From Pontibacter sp. E15-1 (GTDB lineage: Bacteria > Bacteroidota > Bacteroidia > Cytophagales > Hymenobacteraceae), in the NCBI RefSeq assembly GCF_022601975.1, contig NZ_JAKVIR010000032.1, positions 1-64,000 on the forward strand: a DNA stretch of 64,000 nucleotides. The letters run 5' to 3'. Made by a program: the position numbers and the translations under genes. Shown here piece after piece: positions 42,346 to 50,250 of this stretch (within the stretch, counting starts at the first letter, position 1; each line of letters starts with the position of its first letter). Under the pieces are notes generated by a model. It saw nothing but the letters and a program-made list of their open reading frames with translations. It made no database searches and had not been told where the DNA came from.

Positions 42346-43335
42346 ATGACTTCTAAAAAATACACTTCCATACTTGCCCTGTTGCTGTGCTTTGTCGTTA
42401 CTCAGGTGCAGGCACAGCACCCGCACGACTTAGTGGTGGCACAGGACGGAAGCGGGGATTTCAAAACGGTGCAGGAAGCCATCAACGCCGTGCCCGATTT
42501 CCGGAAAGCCACCACTTTCATCTACATCAAAAACGGCCTGTATAAAGAGAAATTGGTGCTGCCTGCGTCTAAAACCGCTGTAACGTTTATCGGCGAGGAC
42601 GTGCGGAAAACGATCCTGACCCACGACGATTATGCGGCCAAAAAGAACCGTTTCGGCGAAGAGATGGGCACTACCGGCTCCACTAGCTTTTATGTTTTTG
42701 GCGATGACTTCACCGCCGAGAACATCACGTTCGAGAACTCCTCCGGCCCGGTGGGGCAGGCCGTGGCCGTGCGTGTGGACGGGGATAAAGTGATGTTCAG
42801 AAACTGTCGCTTTCTGGGCAACCAGGACACGCTGTATCCGCACGGCGAAAAGAGCCGCCAGTACTACAAAAACTGCTACATTGAGGGCACTACCGACTTT
42901 ATCTTCGGCTGGTCGACGGCTGTGTTTGAGGACTGCGAAATCTACTGCAAGGCGGGCGGTAACTACGTGACGGCGGCCTCCACGTTGGAAGGAACGCCTT
43001 ACGGCTTCGTGTTCCTGAACTGCCGCCTCACGGGCAACGCGCCGGCCAACGCATACTATCTGGGCAGGCCGTGGCGGCCCTACGCCAAAACCGTGTTCCT
43101 CAACAGCTACCTGGGCAGGCACATCAGGCCCGAAGGATGGCACAACTGGAGCAAGCCGGATGCCGAGCAGACGGCTTATTATGCCGAGTACAACTCCTCG
43201 GGGCCGGGGGGAGCGCCTGAAGCACGCGTGAAATGGGCGCACCAGCTAACCGAAGCGCAGGCAAAAGATTATACCCTCGCCAACATTTTCGGCGATTGGG
43301 AGCCCGGCAAGCCAGCCGCCTCTGCCAGTAAATAG
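42346..43335 (+). CDS. Pectin methylesterase, CE8 (second copy)
   Basis: A second pectin methylesterase, 329 residues from ATG 42346 (MTSKKYTSILALLLCFVVTQVQAQ, signal peptide cleaved at QAQ-H). ATG 42319 adds nine residues with no signal function. Catalytic residues match CE8: Gln139, Asp161 (GNQDTLY), Asp184 (GTTDFIFG) and Arg241 (LGRPW). It differs from the first copy by an insertion KKNRFGEEMGTTGSTSFYV near the substrate groove, which may change the methylation pattern preferred. It lies 81 bases after GH105 and 68 before the next GH43 start. Confidence 0.95.
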   Translation: MTSKKYTSILALLLCFVVTQVQAQHPHDLVVAQDGSGDFKTVQEAINAVPDFRKATTFIYIKNGLYKEKLVLPASKTAVTFIGEDVRKTILTHDDYAAKKNRFGEEMGTTGSTSFYVFGDDFTAENITFENSSGPVGQAVAVRVDGDKVMFRNCRFLGNQDTLYPHGEKSRQYYKNCYIEGTTDFIFGWSTAVFEDCEIYCKAGGNYVTAASTLEGTPYGFVFLNCRLTGNAPANAYYLGRPWRPYAKTVFLNSYLGRHIRPEGWHNWSKPDAEQTAYYAEYNSSGPGGAPEARVKWAHQLTEAQAKDYTLANIFGDWEPGKPAASASK

Positions 43336-43403
43336 CCCTGCTGCCGCCAATTATGCGGCAGCCCGAACTTATACCATTACGACCCATGCAGATACACTTT
43401 ACG

Positions 43404-45119
43404 ATGACGCACACCCGTTTCCTGTTATATGCCTGCCTGTCGCTATCCTGCTTGGGGTATTCCTGCTCCTCGGGGCTGACGCAGCACAAGGCTACCTCAA
43501 ACACGGCAGCTGCTGCCATACCTGCTGCCAAAGCGGTGTCTGGGGTATGGGTGGCGGATAAGGGCGACGGGAACTATCAGAACCCGATCCTCCACGCCGA
43601 TTACTCCGACCCGGATGTGTGCCGCGTGGGCGACGACTACTACATGACCTCCTCCAGTTTCAACGCGACGCCCGGCCTGCAGATCCTGCACTCCAAAGAC
43701 CTCGTGAACTGGCAAATCATCGGCTCCGCCCTGACCCGTAACACGCCCTTCGACCACTTTGCCAAGCCGCAGCACGGCAACGGGGTCTGGGCTCCTTCCA
43801 TCCGGCACCACAACGGCGCGTTTTATATTTACTGGGGCGACCCCGACTACGGCATCTATATGGTGAAAACCAACGACCCGGCGGGGCAGTGGGAGGAACC
43901 GGTGCTGGTGCAGGCTGGCAAAGGCCTTATCGACGCCTGCCCGCTCTGGGACGAGGATGGCAAGGCATACCTGGTGCATGCTTTTGCCGGTAGCCGCGCG
44001 GGTATCAAAAGCGTGTTGGTGGTGAACAGGATGAGCCCGGATGGCACAAAACTGCTGGATGACGGCGTGATGGTGTTCGACGGCCACGACAGCCACCCGA
44101 CCATCGAAGGGCCCAAGTTCTACAAGCGCAACGGCTATTACTATATCTTCGCTCCGGCTGGCGGCGTGTCTACAGGCTGGCAACTGGCGCTGCGCTCCAA
44201 AACCATCTATGGCCCTTACGAGGAGAAGATCGTGATGGACCAGGGCAACACCACCGTCAACGGGCCGCACCAGGGGGCCTGGGTAAACACCCCGGCAGGC
44301 GAGGATTGGTTTTTTCACTTCCAGGACAAGGAGGCCTATGGCCGGGTGGTACACCTGCAGCCAATGCAATGGAAAAACGACTGGCCGGTGATCGGGGCAG
44401 ACACGGATGGCGACGGAAAGGGCCAGCCGGTGATGACGTATAAAAAGCCCGCCGTCGGTAAAACATACCCGGTGATGACGCCGCAGGAATCGGATGAGTT
44501 TGACGGTAACGGGCTGGGGCTGCAGTGGCAGTGGCATGCCAACCCCAGGGCAAACTGGGCCTTTGCCACCGGCAGCACGGGCGCGCTGCGGCTGTTTACA
44601 GCGCAGTTGCCCGAGGACTTCAAAAACTACTGGGACGTGCCGAACCTGCTGCTGCAGAAGTTTCCGGCCGAAACGTTTACCGCCACCACCAAACTGACTT
44701 TCACGCCCAACCCGAAGCTGCAGCACGAGCGCACGGGCCTGATTGTGATGGGCGAGGACTACGCGTATATTTCGCTTGTGAGTAAAAAGGACGGTTTATA
44801 CATCAGCTACACCACCGCGAACGACGCGCGCGCAGGCACCCCCGAAAAAGAACAGCTGCTGGGCAAACTGAGCGGCAACGAAGTATACTTCCGGGTGCGA
44901 GTGGAAAAAGGCGCGACGTGCCAGTTCAGCTACAGCGAGGACGGCAAAGATTTCATAAATGCTGGCAGCCCCCTCACCGCTGTGCCGGGCCGCTGGATCG
45001 GGGCCAAAGTAGGCCTCTTCGCCACCCGCCCAGACGAGACCAACGACTCCGGCTATGCCGATTACGACTGGTTCCGGATCACGCCGAACGCAACCGCCAC
45101 TATTCAAAGCAAGAAATAA
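43404..45119 (+). CDS. GH43 beta-xylosidase/arabinofuranosidase-like protein with C2 domain
   Basis: A two-domain GH43 of 571 residues from ATG 43404 (MTHTRFLLYACLSL); ATG 43386 is an equally plausible start six codons earlier. The signal ends in GYSC with Cys21, an imperfect lipobox. The propeller (about 55-375) starts YQNPILHADYSDPDVCRVG with the catalytic-base Asp; LIDACPLWDEDGKAYL and IEGPKFYKRNGYYYIFAPAG hold the modulating Asp and acid Glu. The C-terminal sandwich (about 390-571, SDEFDGNGLGLQWQWH) is the GH43 C2 domain of the beta-xylosidase-like group. In pectin it would trim xylose or arabinose decorations (xylogalacturonan or arabinan). The end abuts the GH28 start by 17 bases. Confidence 0.9.
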   Translation: MTHTRFLLYACLSLSCLGYSCSSGLTQHKATSNTAAAAIPAAKAVSGVWVADKGDGNYQNPILHADYSDPDVCRVGDDYYMTSSSFNATPGLQILHSKDLVNWQIIGSALTRNTPFDHFAKPQHGNGVWAPSIRHHNGAFYIYWGDPDYGIYMVKTNDPAGQWEEPVLVQAGKGLIDACPLWDEDGKAYLVHAFAGSRAGIKSVLVVNRMSPDGTKLLDDGVMVFDGHDSHPTIEGPKFYKRNGYYYIFAPAGGVSTGWQLALRSKTIYGPYEEKIVMDQGNTTVNGPHQGAWVNTPAGEDWFFHFQDKEAYGRVVHLQPMQWKNDWPVIGADTDGDGKGQPVMTYKKPAVGKTYPVMTPQESDEFDGNGLGLQWQWHANPRANWAFATGSTGALRLFTAQLPEDFKNYWDVPNLLLQKFPAETFTATTKLTFTPNPKLQHERTGLIVMGEDYAYISLVSKKDGLYISYTTANDARAGTPEKEQLLGKLSGNEVYFRVRVEKGATCQFSYSEDGKDFINAGSPLTAVPGRWIGAKVGLFATRPDETNDSGYADYDWFRITPNATATIQSKK

Positions 45120-45136
45120 ACCTCAACGAAACAGAT

Positions 45137-46894
45137 ATGAGCATCCAGAAAATAAACCTAAACCGATTGCTGCTGCTGGGGCTAACGGGCGCGCTTCAGT
45201 TCTCGTGCCAGCGCCAACCAGCCACACCGCTTGCAACCGAAACGGCAGACGCAGCTATGCCTGCGCCCACGGCAACGGCAGGTATGGCTACGGATATATA
45301 CGAGGGAATTGAGTTCGACATGCCCCGCGTGCAGGAGCCGACGATTCCGAACAACCGCGTGAGTATTGCAGCCTACGGAGCCGTGGGCGATGGCCTGACC
45401 AAAAACACAGCAGCCTTCGCGAAGGCGATTGCCGTTGCTGCGACCAAGGGAGGCGGCACCGTGGTGATTCCGCGCGGCATGTGGCTTACCGGCCCGATTG
45501 TGCTGAAAAGCAACATCAACCTGCACGCCGAGGACGGTGCGATGGTTATTTTCAGCGAGGACTTCGATGATTATCCGCTCGTCAAAACCAGCTTCGAAGG
45601 GCTGGACACCTACCGCTGCCAGTCGCCGATCTCGGGCCGCGACCTGGAGAACGTGGCCATTACGGGGCCGGGCACCTTTGATGGATCGGGCGACGCCTGG
45701 CGACCCGTGAAGAAAAGCAAAATGACGGAGGCACAGTGGAAAACGCTGGTGAAGTCGGGCGGCGTGCTGCGCGATGACAAACAAGTGTGGTATCCGTCGG
45801 AAAGCTCGAAGCGGGGCGACACCGCCGGCAACTTCAACGTGCCCGACTATGACCGCAAAGAGCAGTTCGAGCGCGTGAAAGACTTTATGCGCCCCGTGAT
45901 GGTGAGCCTGATCGGCTGCAAAAAAGTGTTGCTCGACGGCCCCACCTTCCAGAACTCCCCGGCCTGGAACCTGCACCCGCTCATGAGCGAAGACGTGACG
46001 ATCCGGAATCTGAACGTGCGCAACCCCTGGTACTCGCAGAACGGCGATGGTCTGGACCTGGAGTCCTGCAAAAACGCGCTTATATACAACAACACCTTTG
46101 ATGTGGGCGACGATGCCATCTGCATTAAATCCGGGAAAGACGAAGACGGCCGCAGGAGGGGTATGCCCACCGAAAACGTGATCGTGAAGAACAACACCGT
46201 ATACCATGCGCACGGCGGTTTTGTGGTGGGCAGCGAAATGTCTGGCGGCGTGAAAAACGTGCACGTCTCCAACTGCACGTTCATGGGCACCGACATTGGC
46301 CTTCGCTTCAAAAGTACCCGCGGCAGAGGCGGGGTAGTCGAGAACATCTATATCTCCAACATCGACATGATCGACATACCCACGCAAGCGATTAGCTTTA
46401 ACCTGTTCTATGGCGGCAACTCGCCGGTGCTGGAGGAGGGACAGAGCGCGAAGACAGAGGCCAGAGACGAGAAGCCGGTGCCAGTAACCGAGGAAACGCC
46501 TTCGTTCAAGGATATCTACATGAAAAACATCCGGGTGGCAGGAGCAGCACAGGCCGTGGCGCTGCAGGGCCTTCCCGAAATGAACCTCCAGAACGTGAAC
46601 CTCGAAAACTCCGTGCTGAAAGCCCAAAAAGGCATCACGGCGGTGGATGCGGACGGCATCACCCTGAAGAATGTGAAGGTGATCACCGAGAGCGGCCCTG
46701 CCCTCACCATCTACAACAGCAAGAATATCAAGGTGACCGGTTTATCCTACGACGAGACGCAGGGGCCAGTGGTAACGGTGCTGGGGCCGCTCACGCAGAA
46801 CGTGCAACTCGAAAGCAAGGATTTCAAAAACGCCGCGCAGCAAGTATCCAAAGGCAAGGACCTGAGCAACACCGCGCTAACCCTGGAGCAATAA
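45137..46894 (+). CDS. GH28 polygalacturonase-like lipoprotein
   Basis: Hydrolyses alpha-1,4 galacturonan bonds, giving saturated galacturonate for UxaC. ATG 45137 (MSIQKINLNRLLLLGLTGALQFSC) gives 585 residues with Cys24; an open frame back to 44918 overlaps GH43 and is not used. The beta-helix has the complete GH28 set: NGDGLD with Asp304, VGDDA with Asp325 and Asp326, HG at 359-360 (HAHGGFVVGSE) and Arg390-x-Lys392 (RFKS). At 585 residues it is longer than fungal polygalacturonases, with an N-terminal spacer and a C-terminal extended helix. Bacterial forms of this length are often exo-acting. It sits between GH43 and PL10. Confidence 0.93.
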   Translation: MSIQKINLNRLLLLGLTGALQFSCQRQPATPLATETADAAMPAPTATAGMATDIYEGIEFDMPRVQEPTIPNNRVSIAAYGAVGDGLTKNTAAFAKAIAVAATKGGGTVVIPRGMWLTGPIVLKSNINLHAEDGAMVIFSEDFDDYPLVKTSFEGLDTYRCQSPISGRDLENVAITGPGTFDGSGDAWRPVKKSKMTEAQWKTLVKSGGVLRDDKQVWYPSESSKRGDTAGNFNVPDYDRKEQFERVKDFMRPVMVSLIGCKKVLLDGPTFQNSPAWNLHPLMSEDVTIRNLNVRNPWYSQNGDGLDLESCKNALIYNNTFDVGDDAICIKSGKDEDGRRRGMPTENVIVKNNTVYHAHGGFVVGSEMSGGVKNVHVSNCTFMGTDIGLRFKSTRGRGGVVENIYISNIDMIDIPTQAISFNLFYGGNSPVLEEGQSAKTEARDEKPVPVTEETPSFKDIYMKNIRVAGAAQAVALQGLPEMNLQNVNLENSVLKAQKGITAVDADGITLKNVKVITESGPALTIYNSKNIKVTGLSYDETQGPVVTVLGPLTQNVQLESKDFKNAAQQVSKGKDLSNTALTLEQ

Positions 46895-46988
46895 AAGCAG
46901 CCAGAAGCGCAAGCGGATATAAGGCTTAGAGGATTTATTTATACCGTGTAGCTGGTTCTCTATCATCAATTTAAATGAAAACGCGCGT

Positions 46989-48200
46989 ATGAACAGGACG
47001 ACGGAAAGTAAACAAAAAAGCTTTGTGCCACCCGCACTAGGCACGTTGCGCCAACGCTGCGTTCCGGCGGCGTTGTTCTGGCTAGGCGGCGTTCTGGCTG
47101 CTGGTTGTGCCGCCACAGATCAGCGTGTTGGCGCTGCTGTAACCGTTGACAATACTGGGCTTACTGCTTCTGCTGAGGCGCCTGTTAAGTGGGGCAAAGG
47201 ACTGCTGGCCAAGGACAAGGCGTGGTATGGCAGTGCTGAAGCAAGCCGCATTGCGGATAACCTCCTCCTGTATCAGCACACGAACGGCGGCTGGAACAAA
47301 AACACAGACATGGCGCTCGTCCTCACGGAGGCAGAGAAAGCCAGGCTGCAGGCAGCTGCGGAGAAGGGCATGGTTTCCACCATCGACAACGGGGCCACCT
47401 ATACACAGCTGGAATACCTGGCCAACGTGTATGACGCTACCGGTGAGGAAAGGTATAAAGACAGCTTTCTGCGAGGCTTGGATTACCTGTTCGAGGCGCA
47501 GTACGAAAATGGCGGCTGGCCACAGTTCTACCCGATCCGCAAAGGGTATTATGAATACATCACCTTTAACGATGGCGCCATGATAGGCGTGATGGAGTTG
47601 CTGCGCGATGTGGCTAAGCAAAACAGCCCATATGCTTTTGTAGACAAGCCACGGCAGAAACGGGCCGCCGAGGCCATCAAAAAAGGCCTGGATGTGATTC
47701 TGAAAACGCAGATTGAAGTGGACGGAAAGCTGACCGCCTGGTGTGCCCAGCACGACCACATCACGCTGGCACCCCAAAAAGCCCGCGACTACGAGCTGCC
47801 TTCCATTAGCGGCGGGGAAAGCATCGGGATTTTAAAGTACCTGTTGGAGATCGAAAAGCCTGACCCGCACGTGGAGAAGGCTGTTGAGGGAGCGGTGTCC
47901 TGGTTGAATGAGGTGAAGATCACCGGCATCCGGTTGAAACGGACAGGAGACCCAGCGCATCGCGAAACGCGGGATGTTGTGGTGGTGAATGATACAACGG
48001 CACCGCCACTATTGGCTCGGTTCTATGAAATTGAGACGAACAAGCCGATGTTTTCTGGCCGTGATGGCGTGGTGCGCCATACCTTGGCGGAGATAGAGCA
48101 GGAGCGGAGGGCTGGCTACAGCTGGTACATCCCTTTCCCGGAGAAATTGCTCGACGAAGCCTATCCACGGTGGAGGCAGAAATGGGTAAGTACAAATTAG
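46989..48200 (+). CDS. Pectate lyase, PL10 family, lipoprotein
   Basis: A third lyase in the locus, from a fold (alpha/alpha toroid) unrelated to PL1. 403 residues; the signal peptide has a long n-region and ends LAAGC with Cys40. PL10 motifs are QHTNGGWNKNTDM (97-109), STIDNGATYTQ (130-140) and QYENGGWPQFYP (171-182), with the catalytic Arg-type segment KARDYELPSISGGESIGI and TTAPPLLARFYE near the C terminus. It gives unsaturated oligogalacturonides. The CE12 ATG follows after 7 bases, implying co-translation. An inactive family member is unlikely since these blocks are intact. Confidence 0.9.
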   Translation: MNRTTESKQKSFVPPALGTLRQRCVPAALFWLGGVLAAGCAATDQRVGAAVTVDNTGLTASAEAPVKWGKGLLAKDKAWYGSAEASRIADNLLLYQHTNGGWNKNTDMALVLTEAEKARLQAAAEKGMVSTIDNGATYTQLEYLANVYDATGEERYKDSFLRGLDYLFEAQYENGGWPQFYPIRKGYYEYITFNDGAMIGVMELLRDVAKQNSPYAFVDKPRQKRAAEAIKKGLDVILKTQIEVDGKLTAWCAQHDHITLAPQKARDYELPSISGGESIGILKYLLEIEKPDPHVEKAVEGAVSWLNEVKITGIRLKRTGDPAHRETRDVVVVNDTTAPPLLARFYEIETNKPMFSGRDGVVRHTLAEIEQERRAGYSWYIPFPEKLLDEAYPRWRQKWVSTN

Positions 48201-48207
48201 CTAGACA

Positions 48208-48981
48208 ATGATCAACATGAAAACCGCTTTTAAACATACCCTTGCACAGTGGGCGCTGCTTGCGCTGTTGGTAATTCCGCTGGTGAGTTATATCCAAAAA
48301 AAAGCACCAACCCTCTTCCTGGTCGGTGACTCTACGATGGCAGACAAACCATATGGCAACGGCAACCCCGAGAAAGGCTGGGGGCAGGTGTTTCCGTTAT
48401 ACCTGCAGGAGGGGGTGAAAGTGCAAAACCACGCCGTAAACGGACGCAGCACCAAGAGCTTCCGGGACGAAGGCCGCTGGGATGCCATGCTGCAGCTGCT
48501 CAAGCCAGGCGACTACGTGATCATCGAGTTTGGCCACAATGACCAGAAAGACCAGGACCCGAAGCGCTATGCCGCACCCGAAACCGATTACCGCCACAAT
48601 CTGGAACGCTACGTTGCCGAGGCGCGTGCCAAAAAAGCCATACCTGTGCTGGCCACCCCCATCGTGCGCCGGAGGTTCGTGAACGGGCAACTGGAAGACA
48701 CGCACGGCAAATACCCGGCTGTGGTAAGAGCGGTGGCTGCGGAAAAAAACGTGCCGCTGCTGGACCTCGAGCGGCGCACCCGAGAGCTGGTGGCAAGGTA
48801 TGGCGAAGAGAAATCGAAGGCGCTTTACCTGCACCTCGGGCCCAACGAGTATGCCTCGCTGCCCGATGGCCGCACCGACGACACGCACCTCTCGGCCTAC
48901 GGCGCGTTCCGGGTAAATGACCTGGTGGCGGAAGAACTGCGAAAAGCCGTGCCGGAGCTGGCGGCATACCTCAAAAAGTAG
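48208..48981 (+). CDS. Rhamnogalacturonan acetylesterase, CE12 (first copy)
   Basis: Removes acetyl groups from rhamnogalacturonan or homogalacturonan. SGNH hydrolase of 257 residues: block I LFLVGDSTM with Ser42, Gly/Asn blocks in AVNGRSTKSF and IEFGHNDQ, and block V DDTHLSAYG with the Asp and His. An N-terminal hydrophobic stretch (12-27) without an obvious cleavage site suggests a signal anchor or signal peptide. ATG 48217 is an alternative start. It lies 7 bases after PL10 and 171 bases before the second CE12. Confidence 0.93.
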   Translation: MINMKTAFKHTLAQWALLALLVIPLVSYIQKKAPTLFLVGDSTMADKPYGNGNPEKGWGQVFPLYLQEGVKVQNHAVNGRSTKSFRDEGRWDAMLQLLKPGDYVIIEFGHNDQKDQDPKRYAAPETDYRHNLERYVAEARAKKAIPVLATPIVRRRFVNGQLEDTHGKYPAVVRAVAAEKNVPLLDLERRTRELVARYGEEKSKALYLHLGPNEYASLPDGRTDDTHLSAYGAFRVNDLVAEELRKAVPELAAYLKK

Positions 48982-49001
48982 TTTCAGCACATGGCATACC
49001 C

Positions 49002-49024
49002 TGGCGCAAGCCTCCGCTTGTGCT
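49002..49024. repeat. GCGCAAGC/GCTTGTG palindromic repeat, copy A
   Basis: TGGCGCAAGCCTCCGCTTGTG, a hyphenated inverted repeat (GCGCAAGC with GCTTGTG). Related copies in the opposite orientation lie at 49037-49110 and 56381-56401. It is intergenic between the two CE12 genes. Confidence 0.55.
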
Positions 49025-49036
49025 GAGATGTAGAAG

Positions 49037-49110
49037 CAGAAAGGTATAAACACAAACGGACGCTTGCGCCAGAAACAGAAAGGTATAAACACAAACGGAC
49101 GTTGCGCCAG
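49037..49110. repeat. Two direct copies of a 39-base-period palindromic repeat
   Basis: CAGAAAGGTATAAACACAAA followed by CGGACGCTTGCGCCAG occurs at 49037-49072 and again, missing one C, at 49076-49110. The core is the complement of copy A at 49002. Two copies only, with no spacer diversity and no cas genes, so not a CRISPR. Confidence 0.65.
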
Positions 49111-49152
49111 GGGCAAGTCATACGATAAACATTTAGTATCCTACAAGTTCCT

Positions 49153-49974
49153 ATGATGAACAAAAAACACAGCGTTATTTTCCTTTTGATTTCCTGCCTT
49201 GCCTTGGCGGCCTTTGCCCCTTCCCGGAAAAAGCCTGTGAAGGTATACCTCATCGGCGACTCCACGGTGGCGGATTATACCGGCGATTACGACGAGAAAG
49301 ATTACGCGCAGGAACGTTACCCGATTACCGGCTGGGGGCAGGTGTTCCAGCCTTTTATGCACCCCGACAGCCTCTCACTGATCCGGAATATCCTCCGGGC
49401 AGACAGTGTGGTGGTGATAGACAAAGCCAGAGGCGGCCGCAGCACGCGCACCTTTTTTGAGGAAGGCCGCTGGGCGGAAGTATATAAAGCGCTGCAGAAA
49501 GGCGATGTGGTGCTGATGCAGTTCGGCCACAACGACGCCGCCGAGAATAAGCCCGAGCGCTACACCAACGTGGCGGCCTACAAAGAGTACCTGCGGCTAT
49601 ACGTGAACCAGACCCGCGAAAAAGGTGCCCTGCCGATCATCATCACGCCCGTCAACCGGAACTACCCCTGGAAAGACGGCCAGCTCAGCAATGTGCACGG
49701 AGACTACCCGCAGGCGGCAAAAGACGTGGCGCGGGAGCTGAACGCGCCGCTCCTCGACCTGACGCAACGCTCCATCGACGCCTTTACGGCCAAAGGAGAA
49801 GACTACGTGACCAGCCACTATTTCATGAACTTGCCTGCCGGTACATACGCCGCGTACCCCGACGGCCAGAACGACAACACGCACTTCCAGCCCGAAGGTG
49901 CCAAAGCGGTGGCCCAACTGGTGTTCGACGGTTTGAAGCAGCTGAAGCCCACCAGGACTGCTGCGCAGAAGTAA
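49153..49974 (+). CDS. Rhamnogalacturonan acetylesterase, CE12 (second copy)
   Basis: A second SGNH/CE12 esterase of 273 residues with a signal peptide (MMNKKHSVIFLLISCLALAAFA). Block I is VYLIGDSTV with Ser37; GRSTRTFFEEGRW and MQFGHNDAAENKPERY are blocks III/IV, and the Asp-His pair is in DNTHFQPEGAKAVA. It has the longer GDYDEKDYAQERYPITGWGQ insert after the nucleophile, unlike the first copy, so the two probably differ in substrate. It is the last of the pectin enzyme genes before a 276-base gap, after which a different set of genes begins. Confidence 0.93.
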   Translation: MMNKKHSVIFLLISCLALAAFAPSRKKPVKVYLIGDSTVADYTGDYDEKDYAQERYPITGWGQVFQPFMHPDSLSLIRNILRADSVVVIDKARGGRSTRTFFEEGRWAEVYKALQKGDVVLMQFGHNDAAENKPERYTNVAAYKEYLRLYVNQTREKGALPIIITPVNRNYPWKDGQLSNVHGDYPQAAKDVARELNAPLLDLTQRSIDAFTAKGEDYVTSHYFMNLPAGTYAAYPDGQNDNTHFQPEGAKAVAQLVFDGLKQLKPTRTAAQK

Positions 49975-50250
49975 GAAGCCAGCCATATTGCCCTGGCTCG
50001 TTGTCTCAGGGTCGGCCTGTCCAAAAGAAACCGTTGCAATTTGCCAGATATAAACAGAGCGCGGACTATACAGGCAATTTATTTCCAGGGATACACCGCT
50101 ATTTTTACTTTATACATTGCTGATTCTGTAGCTCCGAGAGGTGCTGCGAACAACTATGGGCGCTTGTGCCGAAAAATGAGATATAAACCTCATAAATAAT
50201 TGCATACCAGGGGGACTTTGTTTAATTATGTGTGTAAGCAAACACTTTTT

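Noticed and set aside
44918..45136. A longer GH28 start overlapping the GH43 gene by 200 bases
   Set aside because: The extension is Arg-rich shadow sequence of GH43; ATG 45137 opens a lipoprotein signal.
49037..49110. Possible CRISPR array from two direct repeats
   Set aside because: Only two units, 39-base period with a 3-4-base gap, no spacers and no cas genes.
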